Source: a virus
Virus record (IMG/VR): IMGVR_UViG_3300020187_000150
Span: 1-29,437 of that record
DNA: 29,437 bases
Direction: 5' to 3' (one strand)
The notes under the pieces were generated by a model. It was not told where the DNA came from and did not search any database. It saw only the letters and a program-made list of their open reading frames with translations. Of the stretch, positions 21,137-27,025 are shown piece after piece. Made by a program: the position numbers and the translations under genes. How positions within the stretch are numbered: position 1 is the first letter of the stretch; each line of letters opens with the position of its first letter.

Positions 21137-21286
21137 ATGTACGGGAATGCAGTCGGTTCAATCTATAAGAAGCCAGAAGTTGTTGAAGAAGTGGTATTCT
21201 ACGAATCAGAATTAGAAACCTTCATTGGGTTTATCTTCTGTGTTGTGATCGGGTTTGGCACCATTTACCTCAGTCATTTTCTCTAA
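21137..21286 (+). CDS. Small membrane protein, 49 aa
   Basis: I take ATG 21137, just after the AAGGAAAGGGAAG leader. The N-terminal half is acidic (PEVVEEVVFYESELE), followed by one transmembrane segment, FIGFIFCVVIGFGTIYLSHF. A tail-anchored topology is predicted. No family recognised. Confidence 0.66.
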   Translation: MYGNAVGSIYKKPEVVEEVVFYESELETFIGFIFCVVIGFGTIYLSHFL

Positions 21287-21295
21287 GGATTTAAG

Positions 21296-21523
21296 ATGAC
21301 CTACGCGCCAATTGACGATGTTCTAAATGAATACCGAGAAAATGGATGTCCCAAGGAAGACGATAAATACTTCTTGAGATTGGCCAGACTGGGCTTCTCT
21401 GATGCCTTAGCGGCTTGTCTATTGGATGACGTCGAACAGGCTGTCTTAAATGGTGCGCAGGAGCGACAATGCCACAACGTAATTCAAATTCAGAAGGATC
21501 TAAACTGCTCCAACAATTACTAG
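21296..21523 (+). CDS. Hypothetical protein, 75 aa
   Basis: CTAAGGA is the SD. The protein (TYAPIDDVLNEYRENGCPKEDD...) is helical with four cysteines spread along it, and it has no CxxC pair. It overlaps the next gene by 55 nt in a different frame, a large overlap even for a phage. No family is recognised. Confidence 0.6.
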   Translation: MTYAPIDDVLNEYRENGCPKEDDKYFLRLARLGFSDALAACLLDDVEQAVLNGAQERQCHNVIQIQKDLNCSNNY

Positions 21524-21750
21524 AATTTAATTTTATGACTCTAATTGTTACGCCGTTCGACGACGGTAGCGGTAAAGAAGAAATTATTCTGGAGTTATAT
21601 AGAGAGCTAGACGACGATCCCATATATGGGTTGACGACTGGTCCATACAAAGACCAAGGGTTGTTAGAAGCAAGATATAGACAGCTGATGGAGCAATTAG
21701 AAAGGTATGTTACCATACAAACCATTAAGGCTACTACCCACGAACACTAA
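21469..21750 (+). CDS. Hypothetical protein, 93 aa
   Basis: CAGGAGCGACA directly before the ATG at 21469 is a strong SD and decides this start despite the 55-nt overlap with the upstream gene. An in-frame ATG at 21535 is weaker. The protein has a Ser/Gln-rich start, acidic middle (YRELDDDPIYG) and helical Arg/Gln-rich C-terminus (EARYRQLMEQLERYVTIQ). Confidence 0.65.
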   Translation: MPQRNSNSEGSKLLQQLLEFNFMTLIVTPFDDGSGKEEIILELYRELDDDPIYGLTTGPYKDQGLLEARYRQLMEQLERYVTIQTIKATTHEH

Positions 21751-21785
21751 CAAGAGCATATATAATAAGGGTAAAAGGAAGTAGA

Positions 21786-22226
21786 ATGTACGAATATCGA
21801 TGCATCATTAAGAGAGTAGTAGACGGAGATACCGTCGATGTGGACATCGACCTTGGTTTTCACGTTGTGCTCAAAAACCAAAGAGTAAGGCTGCGAGGAA
21901 TAGACACACCCGAGTCGCGTACTCGCGACAAAGTTGAAAAGAAATTTGGACTCGCTGCAAAGAAATATCTCGAGTTAATGCTCAGTCATGGTGACGCAAC
22001 GCTTGTGACGCACAAAGATGGAAAGGGTAAGTTTGGTAGAATCCTAGGCGACTTTATGGTCTATGATTCTAAAGCCGATGCCCGTCGTAGCGTCAACACT
22101 ATGATGGTCGAACAATACTTCGCCGTGCCGTATTTTGGTAACAGCAAAGAAGACATAGAAGTGATGCATCTATTAAACCGAGTGTTGTTAGCAGAACATT
22201 GGTTGGAAGGTATAGAAGTTAAATAA
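21786..22226 (+). CDS. Staphylococcal-nuclease-like (thermonuclease) enzyme, 146 aa
   Basis: The SNase fold signature is complete: VVDGDTVDVDID (D13-G-D15), RVRLRGIDTPESR with R37, D40, T41 and E43, and GKFGRILGDF with R85; these are the counterparts of the S. aureus Ca2+ ligands and R35/E43/R87. It cuts DNA or RNA with Ca2+. No signal peptide is present, so a cytoplasmic role in host DNA or RNA turnover is likely. AAAAGGAAG precedes the ATG; TATAAT (21761-21766) lies upstream but has no -35. The tRNA cluster begins five bases after it. Confidence 0.93.
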   Translation: MYEYRCIIKRVVDGDTVDVDIDLGFHVVLKNQRVRLRGIDTPESRTRDKVEKKFGLAAKKYLELMLSHGDATLVTHKDGKGKFGRILGDFMVYDSKADARRSVNTMMVEQYFAVPYFGNSKEDIEVMHLLNRVLLAEHWLEGIEVK

Positions 22227-22230
22227 TAAA

Positions 22231-22306
22231 TTGGGGCTGTAGCTCAGTTGGGAGAGCGGTTCCCTTGCACGGAACAGGTCGTAGGTTCGATCCCTATCAG
22301 CTCCAC
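22231..22306 (+). tRNA. tRNA-Ala (UGC)
   Basis: A complete cloverleaf: acceptor GGGGCTG pairs with CAGCTCC, anticodon stem GTTCC/GGAAC encloses loop CTTGCAC (anticodon TGC), and the T-loop is GTTCGATCC. The CCA end is encoded. It is the first of six tRNA genes in the cluster. Confidence 0.97.
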
Positions 22307-22325
22307 CACTTTATTAGGAACGGTA

Positions 22326-22454
22326 ATGAAAACTAAAGCAGTTGTGCGACATAACCCTGTAGCAAAACATGCACATAAGTTTAACAAAGCAGTAGTAATG
22401 CAGGACAAGAAGCGCGTGGCATCAAAACGAGCATGTAGAAAGAAAATATTATGA
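22326..22454 (+). CDS. Small basic conserved phage protein, 42 aa
   Basis: TTAGGAACGG lies upstream of ATG 22326. The product (KTKAVVRHNPVAKHAHKFNKA...) is strongly basic and His-rich, and the start resembles a small-protein family I recall from phages (possibly DUF7230; not verified). It probably binds nucleic acid or a protein by charge. Lies between tRNA-Ala and tRNA-Ser, and its stop overlaps the next micro ORF (ATGA). Confidence 0.7.
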   Translation: MKTKAVVRHNPVAKHAHKFNKAVVMQDKKRVASKRACRKKIL

Positions 22455-22558
22455 CATTCATATTACTATTTTGGATTGGCATCATTACGGCTTGCTGGAT
22501 CAGCGTAAAAATTCAAGATAGAGAAGATCGTCTCATAAACGAGAAAAATAAAAAATAG
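22451..22558 (+). CDS. Micro membrane protein, 35 aa
   Basis: ATGA overlap at 22451. The product has one hydrophobic segment TFILLFWIGIITACWIS and a charged tail (KIQDREDRLINEKNKK). The final G of its stop codon (22556-22558) is also the first base of the tRNA-Ser gene. Its reality is supported by the coupling and by several other micro membrane ORFs in the window. Confidence 0.5.
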   Translation: MTFILLFWIGIITACWISVKIQDREDRLINEKNKK

Positions 22559-22648
22559 GAAGATTGGCAGAGTGGTTGAATGCACTGGTCTTGAAAACCA
22601 GCATACCTTAATAGGGTATCGAAGGTTCGAATCCTTCATCTTCCGCCA
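22558..22648 (+). tRNA. tRNA-Ser (UGA)
   Basis: Acceptor GGAAGAT pairs with ATCTTCC, the anticodon stem ACTGG/CCAGC-type encloses loop CTTGAAA (anticodon TGA), a long variable arm (ATACCTT...AGGGTAT) is present, and the T-arm is GAAGGTTCGAATCCTTC. The CCA end is encoded. The 91-nt length is normal for serine tRNAs with a long variable arm. Confidence 0.96.
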
Positions 22649-22664
22649 TTTATAACGGAATCAA

Positions 22665-22877
22665 ATGAGCTGGAATTACAGAGTAGTAAAGAAAACCATA
22701 GAAGGCGTTACGTGGTACGGCATACATGAAGTCTATTATGACGAAAAGGGTAAACCTAACATGTGCACCCAAGACGCAATTGATTTGCAAGAAGAGTCGA
22801 TTGAAGATCTTGAATTTACTATCAATAAGACGAGAGAAGCTCTCAGTCACCCAGTACTTGATTACGAGGAGTTCTAA
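22665..22877 (+). CDS. Conserved phage hypothetical protein, 70 aa
   Basis: The sequence MSWNYRVVKKTIEGVTWYGIHEVYYDEKG is a pattern I recall from small proteins found widely in phages and bacteria, with a beta-strand start and helical acidic end (ALSHPVLDYEEF). No function is known. It sits between tRNA-Ser and tRNA-Tyr, as small genes often interrupt phage tRNA arrays. The SD is weak (AACGGAATC). Confidence 0.75.
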   Translation: MSWNYRVVKKTIEGVTWYGIHEVYYDEKGKPNMCTQDAIDLQEESIEDLEFTINKTREALSHPVLDYEEF

Positions 22878-22878
22878 C

Positions 22879-22962
22879 GGAGGGGTGGGTGAGTGGTTAA
22901 AACCGTCGGACTGTAAATCCGATCCGCGAGGTACGCTGGTTCGAATCCAGCCCCCTCCACCA
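22879..22962 (+). tRNA. tRNA-Tyr (GUA)
   Basis: Acceptor GGAGGGG pairs with CCCCTCC, anticodon stem TCGGA/TCCGA encloses CTGTAAA (anticodon GTA), and a variable arm and T-loop GGTTCGAATCC are present. The CCA end is encoded. The length is 84 nt. Confidence 0.96.
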
Positions 22963-22977
22963 ATTTTAGATTTTGTT

Positions 22978-23054
22978 GCAGCGGTAGTTCAGCTGGTTAG
23001 AATGCTGGCCTGTCACGCCAGAGGTCGCGAGTTCGAGTCTCGTCCGTTGCGCCA
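22978..23054 (+). tRNA. tRNA-Asp (GUC)
   Basis: Acceptor GCAGCGG pairs with CCGTTGC, anticodon stem CTGGC/GCCAG encloses CTGTCAC (anticodon GTC), and the T-loop is AGTTCGAGTCT. The CCA end is encoded. Confidence 0.97.
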
Positions 23055-23072
23055 GTTATATATAAAGATATT

Positions 23073-23148
23073 GCCGCTATAGCTCAGTTGGTAGAGCAAC
23101 TGATTTGTAATCAGTAGGTCCCGAGTTCGACTCTTGGTGGCGGCACCA
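23073..23148 (+). tRNA. tRNA-Thr (UGU)
   Basis: Acceptor GCCGCTA pairs with TGGCGGC (one G-T), anticodon stem ACTGA/TCAGT encloses TTTGTAA (anticodon TGT), and the T-loop is AGTTCGACTCT. The CCA end is encoded. A TATAAAGA box lies 14 bases upstream and may be chance. Confidence 0.97.
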
Positions 23149-23169
23149 ATTTATTATTGAGGAAGTATC

Positions 23170-23355
23170 ATGGCAAGGAAAGATAACGATATCGTCTACC
23201 TGATTCCAGAAGGACAAACTCGTGAGTCTCACGATTATCATTACACTGTTTCTAAAAACAAAAAGAAAGATAAGATGCGTCTGAAGAAATACAACCCAAA
23301 GACACAGAAGCATGAATGGTTCGTAGAGATTAAGAAACCAAGCCATTCCAAGTAA
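23170..23355 (+). CDS. bL33 ribosomal-protein-like protein, 61 aa
   Basis: The C-terminal two thirds align by eye with bacterial bL33: YHYTVSKNKKK corresponds to the bL33 FYTTTKNKR block, KMRLKKYNP to KLELKKFDP, and KHEWFVEIKK to the H..YKEAK end. It has no CxxC zinc pair, as in E. coli RpmG. It is slightly longer than host bL33 (about 50-55) because of the N-terminal insert EGQTRESHD. bL33 sits near the ribosomal E site. A phage copy could enter host ribosomes during infection. It lies inside the tRNA cluster, between tRNA-Thr and tRNA-Asn, next to other translation genes. ATTGAGGAAG is the SD. Confidence 0.8.
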   Translation: MARKDNDIVYLIPEGQTRESHDYHYTVSKNKKKDKMRLKKYNPKTQKHEWFVEIKKPSHSK

Positions 23356-23369
23356 GAGCAAAGTTAATC

Positions 23370-23543
23370 ATGGAATACAAAGAACTAGTAGAAATCGAAA
23401 CTCCTGAAGAAATGGTCGAAGAGCTACAAAGAGTATTTCCTAACTTACCCAACGTCTTACAATACCCGTCTACTGTCCTTTGGTATATTAAGCTGTACCG
23501 ATTCTATAAGAAGAGAAAGGAAACATACGGCGATTTCACTTAA
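23370..23543 (+). CDS. Hypothetical protein, 57 aa
   Basis: ATG at 23370 after AGAGCAAAG. The product has an acidic N-terminal half (LVEIETPEEMVEELQRVF) and a basic aromatic end (YIKLYRFYKKRKETYG). The frame fills the whole gap between the bL33-like gene and tRNA-Asn. No domain is recognised. Confidence 0.6.
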   Translation: MEYKELVEIETPEEMVEELQRVFPNLPNVLQYPSTVLWYIKLYRFYKKRKETYGDFT

Positions 23544-23545
23544 AT

Positions 23546-23621
23546 TCCCTGTTAGCTCAGTTGGTAGAGCGTGTGACTGTTAATCACAATGTCCTTGGTT
23601 CGAGCCCAAGACAGGGAGCCA
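23546..23621 (+). tRNA. tRNA-Asn (GUU)
   Basis: Acceptor TCCCTGT pairs with ACAGGGA, anticodon stem TGTGA/TCACA encloses CTGTTAA (anticodon GTT), and the T-loop is GGTTCGAGCC. The CCA end is encoded. Starts two bases after the previous stop. Last of the cluster. Confidence 0.97.
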
Positions 23622-23641
23622 TTCTTTTATGAGGTGTTGAA

Positions 23642-23890
23642 ATGACAGAAGAAAAGAAAATTCTTTTATTGACAGACATCATTGAACAAAGACTCCGCAA
23701 AGAAAAGGAACTTGAATTCTATCAAGAACAACTTGAAGAAATAAAAAGAAAGATGTGGTTTCTGCAGAAAGAATTAGATGTCACAAATACAATAATGGCG
23801 TTGATTGAGCAAGAAAAAATTGCTATAGTTGGATCTTCGAATAACGACAAAAATTTATTATTAGAGGAAATTGATAATGACATATCGTGA
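23642..23890 (+). CDS. Coiled-coil hypothetical protein, 82 aa
   Basis: ATGAGGTGTTGAA upstream contains GAGGTG as SD. Residues ~10-60 (IIEQRLRKEKELEFYQEQLEEIKRK...) are a strongly heptad-like Glu/Lys-rich coiled coil, followed by an acidic tail. Likely oligomeric or a protein-interaction module. The stop lies 14 nt inside the next gene. Confidence 0.68.
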   Translation: MTEEKKILLLTDIIEQRLRKEKELEFYQEQLEEIKRKMWFLQKELDVTNTIMALIEQEKIAIVGSSNNDKNLLLEEIDNDIS

Positions 23891-24062
23891 TATGTTTAAA
23901 GATGAAGTTTTAGATGATATAATTCTCCAAGACCTACTAGAGCAATCAGCGATGCTCGAACAAGACGGCACAGAACAAGACGCGGCGCTTGCGCGCGCGT
24001 TACATGTTGTGATTGCATTTTATTCAGTTCCAGGAACATACATGGAGGGTGCATATGACTAG
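23877..24062 (+). CDS. Hypothetical acidic protein, 61 aa
   Basis: AGAGGAAATTGATA upstream of ATG 23877 decides this start over the TTG at 23871. Acidic helical protein (DMFKDEVLDDIILQDLLEQSAMLEQDG). The stop overlaps the thyX start by eight bases, so the two are probably translated together. No family is recognised. Confidence 0.62.
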   Translation: MTYRDMFKDEVLDDIILQDLLEQSAMLEQDGTEQDAALARALHVVIAFYSVPGTYMEGAYD

Positions 24063-24738
24063 AGTAAGCCTAGTAGGTCTAACACAACCAAGCGCGGCGA
24101 CAGGATGTCACTCAGCAAATGAGCTGATTGCGTACGCTGCTAGGGTCTCCAACCCAGCAAACCAGAATAACACCAAGACCGCCAAGAAGCTACTCGGGTA
24201 TTTAATTAAAGAAGGCCATTGGTCTCCCTTCGAGATGGTTAGTGTTACGATGGAAATCGTAACCACTCGAGACATCTCTCGTCAGATTCTACGACATCGG
24301 TCATTCTCTTTCCAAGAATTCTCTCAGCGTTATGCGGTGAGTGAGAACTTCACGGTCAAACGAGAAGCTAGAAAACAACACGCAACAAACCGACAGTTGA
24401 GCATGCTTGATGAAGACGTAACCCGTCAAGCCAAGGCACAAGAAGTTTTCAACGAGCTACAAGCAGAGGTCGCTAGGGCAGCAAAGGACGGTTACGAGAT
24501 GGCGCTGAATATGGGTATTGCAAAGGAACAAGCTCGAGCGTTGCTACCTGAAGGTCTTACTGAAACTACATTGTACATGTCGGGCACTCTGCGCTCTTGG
24601 ATTCATTACTGTGAATTACGGATGGGTAATGGCACGCAGAAAGAACATATGGAAGTTGCTGAGATTGCTTGGGATATTCTTAGAACACACTTCCCAGATG
24701 TAATCGCTGCTTGTGAGGCATTAGGAGAAGATGAATGA
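24055..24738 (+). CDS. thyX: FAD-dependent thymidylate synthase (ThyX), 227 aa
   Basis: Makes dTMP from dUMP with methylene-tetrahydrofolate, FAD and NADPH, supplying DNA synthesis without forming dihydrofolate. The ThyX signature RHRx7SxR is exact: R80-H81-R82, S90 and R92 within RHRSFSFQEFSQR. ARALLPEGLTETTLYMSGTLRSW (~162-184) is the second conserved ThyX region. Start 24055 is chosen by GGAGGG nine to four bases upstream; an earlier ATG in frame would sit in the previous gene. Together with NrdAB it completes deoxynucleotide supply. The stop overlaps the next ATG. Confidence 0.97.
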   Translation: MTRVSLVGLTQPSAATGCHSANELIAYAARVSNPANQNNTKTAKKLLGYLIKEGHWSPFEMVSVTMEIVTTRDISRQILRHRSFSFQEFSQRYAVSENFTVKREARKQHATNRQLSMLDEDVTRQAKAQEVFNELQAEVARAAKDGYEMALNMGIAKEQARALLPEGLTETTLYMSGTLRSWIHYCELRMGNGTQKEHMEVAEIAWDILRTHFPDVIAACEALGEDE

Positions 24739-24926
24739 TCCAATACCCCGAAGTATATAATTGGAAGTTTTTCTATGGAGACTTAGGTTACAAACTCCTT
24801 TGCAAACAAAAGATGTATTGGGAAACATATAAATTTAAAGCCAGTGACATCAAGCTTTTAGATAAAGAAGCACCAAAGGAACTGAGACAAGAAATCGCGG
24901 ATAGTTTAAACGAGGAAATCAAATGA
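24735..24926 (+). CDS. Hypothetical protein, 63 aa
   Basis: ATGA overlap with thyX at 24735. The product starts QYPEVYNWKFFYGDLGYKL (aromatic, beta) and ends in a charged helix (EAPKELRQEIADSLNEEIK). The stop overlaps the next ATG in the same way. No family is recognised. Confidence 0.66.
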   Translation: MIQYPEVYNWKFFYGDLGYKLLCKQKMYWETYKFKASDIKLLDKEAPKELRQEIADSLNEEIK

Positions 24927-25159
24927 ATGGTAAAAAAGCAAAGCAGCTGAGAAGAAGTTGTCGTGGAAACGAAACTGTTACCAAAGAGCTCAAAAGAATG
25001 TACAACTCTTTGAATCACGTTGAGAAGGAAATTCTCAACTATCTAACTGATGGTGGTGTTAAGCCTGTGTCTTTCATGAAAGAAGAAGATATAGTAGAAT
25101 CAGTATCATTTCCAGCTAAATTTATAGATACGGGTGAGAAACCAGAAGAAAATCAATAG
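24923..25159 (+). CDS. Hypothetical basic protein, 78 aa
   Basis: ATGA overlap at 24923. The N-terminal half is basic (NGKKAKQLRRSCRGNETVTKELKRMYNSL), with a helix that could bind nucleic acid; the C-terminal half is acidic. The TAG stop lies inside the left arm of promoter copy 11 (25154-25160). Confidence 0.66.
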   Translation: MNGKKAKQLRRSCRGNETVTKELKRMYNSLNHVEKEILNYLTDGGVKPVSFMKEEDIVESVSFPAKFIDTGEKPEENQ

Positions 25160-25199
25160 GTTATAAGAGATTGTTCTGTTAGTGTTTATGAGAGATAAT
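25154..25199 (+). promoter_or_regulatory. Stem-loop sigma70-type promoter cassette, copy 11 (stem degraded)
   Basis: CAATAGG (25154-25160), loop TTATAA, GAGATTG (25167-25173): only the outer four pairs (CAAT/ATTG) remain. The -35 box is TTGTTC (25171-25176), the spacer is 17 nt, and the -10 box is GATAAT (25194-25199). The leader is not the standard one. Confidence 0.8.
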
Positions 25200-25231
25200 A
25201 CTCTAGTAATTTCGATCGAAGGAACACTAAC

Positions 25232-25786
25232 ATGAACATCTTTTATCTACACACAGATCCAGTGATTTGCGCAATGCAACACTGTGACACGCATTCCTCT
25301 AAGATGTGTGTTGAATACGCACAACTGCTCAGTACAGCGCATAGAGTTATCGATGGCGAAATGGTCATTGGCAGGTCTAAGAGCGGCAGCAGAATCAAAC
25401 GATATGTCTTCCAAGACACAACCAAAGACTCTCTGATTTACAAAGCCTCACACGCCAACCACCCCTCTAATATCTGGGTGAGGCAATCTGTTGAGAACTA
25501 TAATTGGCTCTACCAATTGTGGATTGCTTTGGGTGCCGAGTACACTTATCGTTATGGTAGAGAACACGAATCTCTAAGAAAGCTCTCCGAGGTGCTTGAA
25601 ACACCTCCACAAAACCTCAAAGAAAATGGATTCACCCAGCCTACACCTGCAATGAAAGCATACCCCCATTGTATTATACCGAACGACTCTGTATCGTCTT
25701 ATCGTAATTTTTACCGAGAAGACAAGAAAGAATTCGCCAAATGGTCTAAAAGAGAAGTACCAGAATGGTGGAGTGTCGCAGCTTAA
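25232..25786 (+). CDS. Uncharacterised conserved phage protein, tandem paralogue A, 184 aa
   Basis: SD GAAGGAAC lies upstream. The sequence begins MNIFYLHTDPVICAMQHCDTHSSKM and continues VEYAQLLSTAHRVIDG, SHANHPSNIWVRQSVENYNWLYQLW, and a C-terminal FYREDKKEFAKWSKREVPEWW. I recall this layout (FYL..DP..CA..HCD.H..KM..E.AQLLSTAHR) in many tailed phages, with no function known to me. The clustered His, Cys and Asp residues near the N-terminus (H17, C18, D19, H21) suggest a metal or nucleophile site. The downstream gene is a paralogue. Confidence 0.85.
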   Translation: MNIFYLHTDPVICAMQHCDTHSSKMCVEYAQLLSTAHRVIDGEMVIGRSKSGSRIKRYVFQDTTKDSLIYKASHANHPSNIWVRQSVENYNWLYQLWIALGAEYTYRYGREHESLRKLSEVLETPPQNLKENGFTQPTPAMKAYPHCIIPNDSVSSYRNFYREDKKEFAKWSKREVPEWWSVAA

Positions 25787-25794
25787 TATAAATA
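25787..25794 (+). promoter_or_regulatory. Possible late promoter box (TATAAATA)
   Basis: A perfect TATAAATA immediately after the stop of paralogue A, 28 bases before the ATG of paralogue B at 25823, a distance suited to a T4-type late promoter. About one or two such 8-mers are expected by chance, so the case rests on position. Confidence 0.42.
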
Positions 25795-25822
25795 ATCTTG
25801 ATTCACAAATTAAGATTTACAG

Positions 25823-26449
25823 ATGCAGATATTTTATTTACACGAAGACCCACAACGCATAGCACAAATGTATCACGACATACATGTTGTTAAAATGATC
25901 GGAAGATATGCAACGATACTCGGAACGGTTCATCGTGTGTTGGATGGTAAAATCTGGGTCGGTGCAACCCAGACGGGAAGAGTCATCAAGGCACATTATC
26001 TCGAAGACGCGGAAATGAATTATCGCCTGCCCAAAGCGATGTGGGCAGGTCACCCCTCTATTGTATGGGCTTGCTCCAGCCTCGAGAACTACAATTGGCT
26101 TTACACCCTTTGGGCAAGTCTGTGTAACGAATACTTTGTAAGGTTTAAGCAGAACTGTATTCCATACGTACAATACAACACGTTCCTCCAAGAAGAACCG
26201 TACCACATAGACATAGAACAAGCTTGGACAGATCCCTCAGAAGCTTTGCTGTTTACCGAAGCGTTCTCTAAATATTGGGATGAAAACGATACGATCGGCT
26301 CTAATAGAAAATTCTATTATGAGGACAAAAAAGCTAATGCCGTATGGAGCGTTCGAGATACGCCAAAATGGTGGAAAAAACTAGCAGAACAAGAGCGAAT
26401 AGCGTTAAAGACTCAAGGGCAAGAGAAAAACACAAACAAGGAAAAATAA
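25823..26449 (+). CDS. Uncharacterised conserved phage protein, tandem paralogue B, 208 aa
   Basis: Resembles paralogue A along its length: QIFYLHEDPQRIAQMYHDIHVVKM, TVHRVLDG, ENYNWLYTLWASLCNEY, and FYYEDKKANAVWSVRDTPKWW. The Cys18 and Cys13 of paralogue A are replaced, while the D/H pair (H18, D19, H21) persists. It has a longer Lys/Glu-rich C-terminal tail. It likely arose by tandem duplication and has diverged. It may have its own late promoter, TATAAATA at 25787. The start is preceded only by a weak SD (AAGATTTACAG). Confidence 0.82.
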   Translation: MQIFYLHEDPQRIAQMYHDIHVVKMIGRYATILGTVHRVLDGKIWVGATQTGRVIKAHYLEDAEMNYRLPKAMWAGHPSIVWACSSLENYNWLYTLWASLCNEYFVRFKQNCIPYVQYNTFLQEEPYHIDIEQAWTDPSEALLFTEAFSKYWDENDTIGSNRKFYYEDKKANAVWSVRDTPKWWKKLAEQERIALKTQGQEKNTNKEK

Positions 26450-26450
26450 T

Positions 26451-26774
26451 ATGAACGGCAAAGGTGATACACCTAGACCAATTTCAGTTGATCAAGAAGA
26501 ATTTGACGCAAATTGGGACACCATCTTTGGAGGCAAAGGCGCGAAACACACACGTGAAACAGAAATCATTGAGATATCAAAGCATGTCTCAGACAACGGC
26601 AGAAGGTCTGCCAGTGTTATCAGAACACCAGAAGGATATTCTGTAGAGCTTTTCGAACAAAGCAGATACATCAGAACAATTACCATCGACTCCAGAGCGC
26701 GGGCAGCGGTTAGTCTAGGTCAATACGCAGAAGATGTCGCCGAGGAATACGTTCTGGGGTACAACCCTTACTAG
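26451..26774 (+). CDS. Conserved phage protein with GKGDTPRP N-terminus, 107 aa
   Basis: ACAAGGAAAAATAAT contains the SD. The first ~28 residues (MNGKGDTPRPISVDQEEFD...NWDTIFGG) are a motif I recall as a free-standing small phage protein; here it is followed by a second segment (SKHVSDNGRRSASVIRTPEGYSVELFEQ...) that looks like a beta-rich domain, so this could be a fusion. The stop TAG shares the palindrome CTAG with the stop of the convergent minus-strand gene. No function is known. Confidence 0.72.
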   Translation: MNGKGDTPRPISVDQEEFDANWDTIFGGKGAKHTRETEIIEISKHVSDNGRRSASVIRTPEGYSVELFEQSRYIRTITIDSRARAAVSLGQYAEDVAEEYVLGYNPY

Positions 26775-27025
26775 TCGCTGCTTACGATATTGAAGATATA
26801 GTCTTCGAAAGCTTCGACTTTCTCCAAACGATTCGGCCAATATATATAATCTTTTTCTGGATTCTTTTTGAGGTTGTTTAGGAGGGGTTGGACCGCGTTA
26901 TAAAGTTTCTCTAGTCTAGCTTGCACCTCAACGCCTTCTTGCATTGTAAGTGACGCTTGTTGTACAATCTCAAGCTCTTCTTCATTTACCGCAGTGAATC
27001 CAAAATCAAATATGTCTTCTGACAT
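26771..27025 (-). CDS. Conserved acidic T4-type phage protein, only minus-strand gene, 84 aa
   Basis: On the minus strand, the ATG (complement of 27023-27025) is preceded by AGGAAA. The product starts SEDIFDFGFTAVNEEELEIVQ and has a helix then KLYNAVQPLLNNLKKNPEKDYIYWPNRLEKVEAFEDYI, a pattern I recall from small proteins conserved in T4-type marine phages. It is acidic and mostly helical. It is convergent with the 26451 gene (both stops share CTAG at 26771-26774) and divergent from the 27084 gene, so its regulation is separate from the plus-strand stream. Confidence 0.8.
   Translation of the reverse strand: MSEDIFDFGFTAVNEEELEIVQQASLTMQEGVEVQARLEKLYNAVQPLLNNLKKNPEKDYIYWPNRLEKVEAFEDYIFNIVSSD

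Noticed and set aside
21291-21725. Minus-strand ORF of 144 residues
   Set aside because: It runs antisense to two plus-strand genes with good SD sites, and no start context is visible.
21757-21766. TATAAT-like box before the nuclease gene
   Set aside because: There is no -35 match at 16-18 nt upstream and no stem; AT-rich gaps produce such hexamers by chance.
24013-24054. Longer ThyX start at 24013
   Set aside because: The earlier ATG has no SD, and the extra residues lie in the neighbouring frame's gene; 24055 has GGAGGG at the right distance and starts directly at the ThyX fold.
897-25199. CRISPR array or phage-encoded defence system
   Set aside because: The repeats found are promoter cassettes spaced by genes, not direct repeats with spacers, and no Cas, toxin-antitoxin or restriction gene was recognised.
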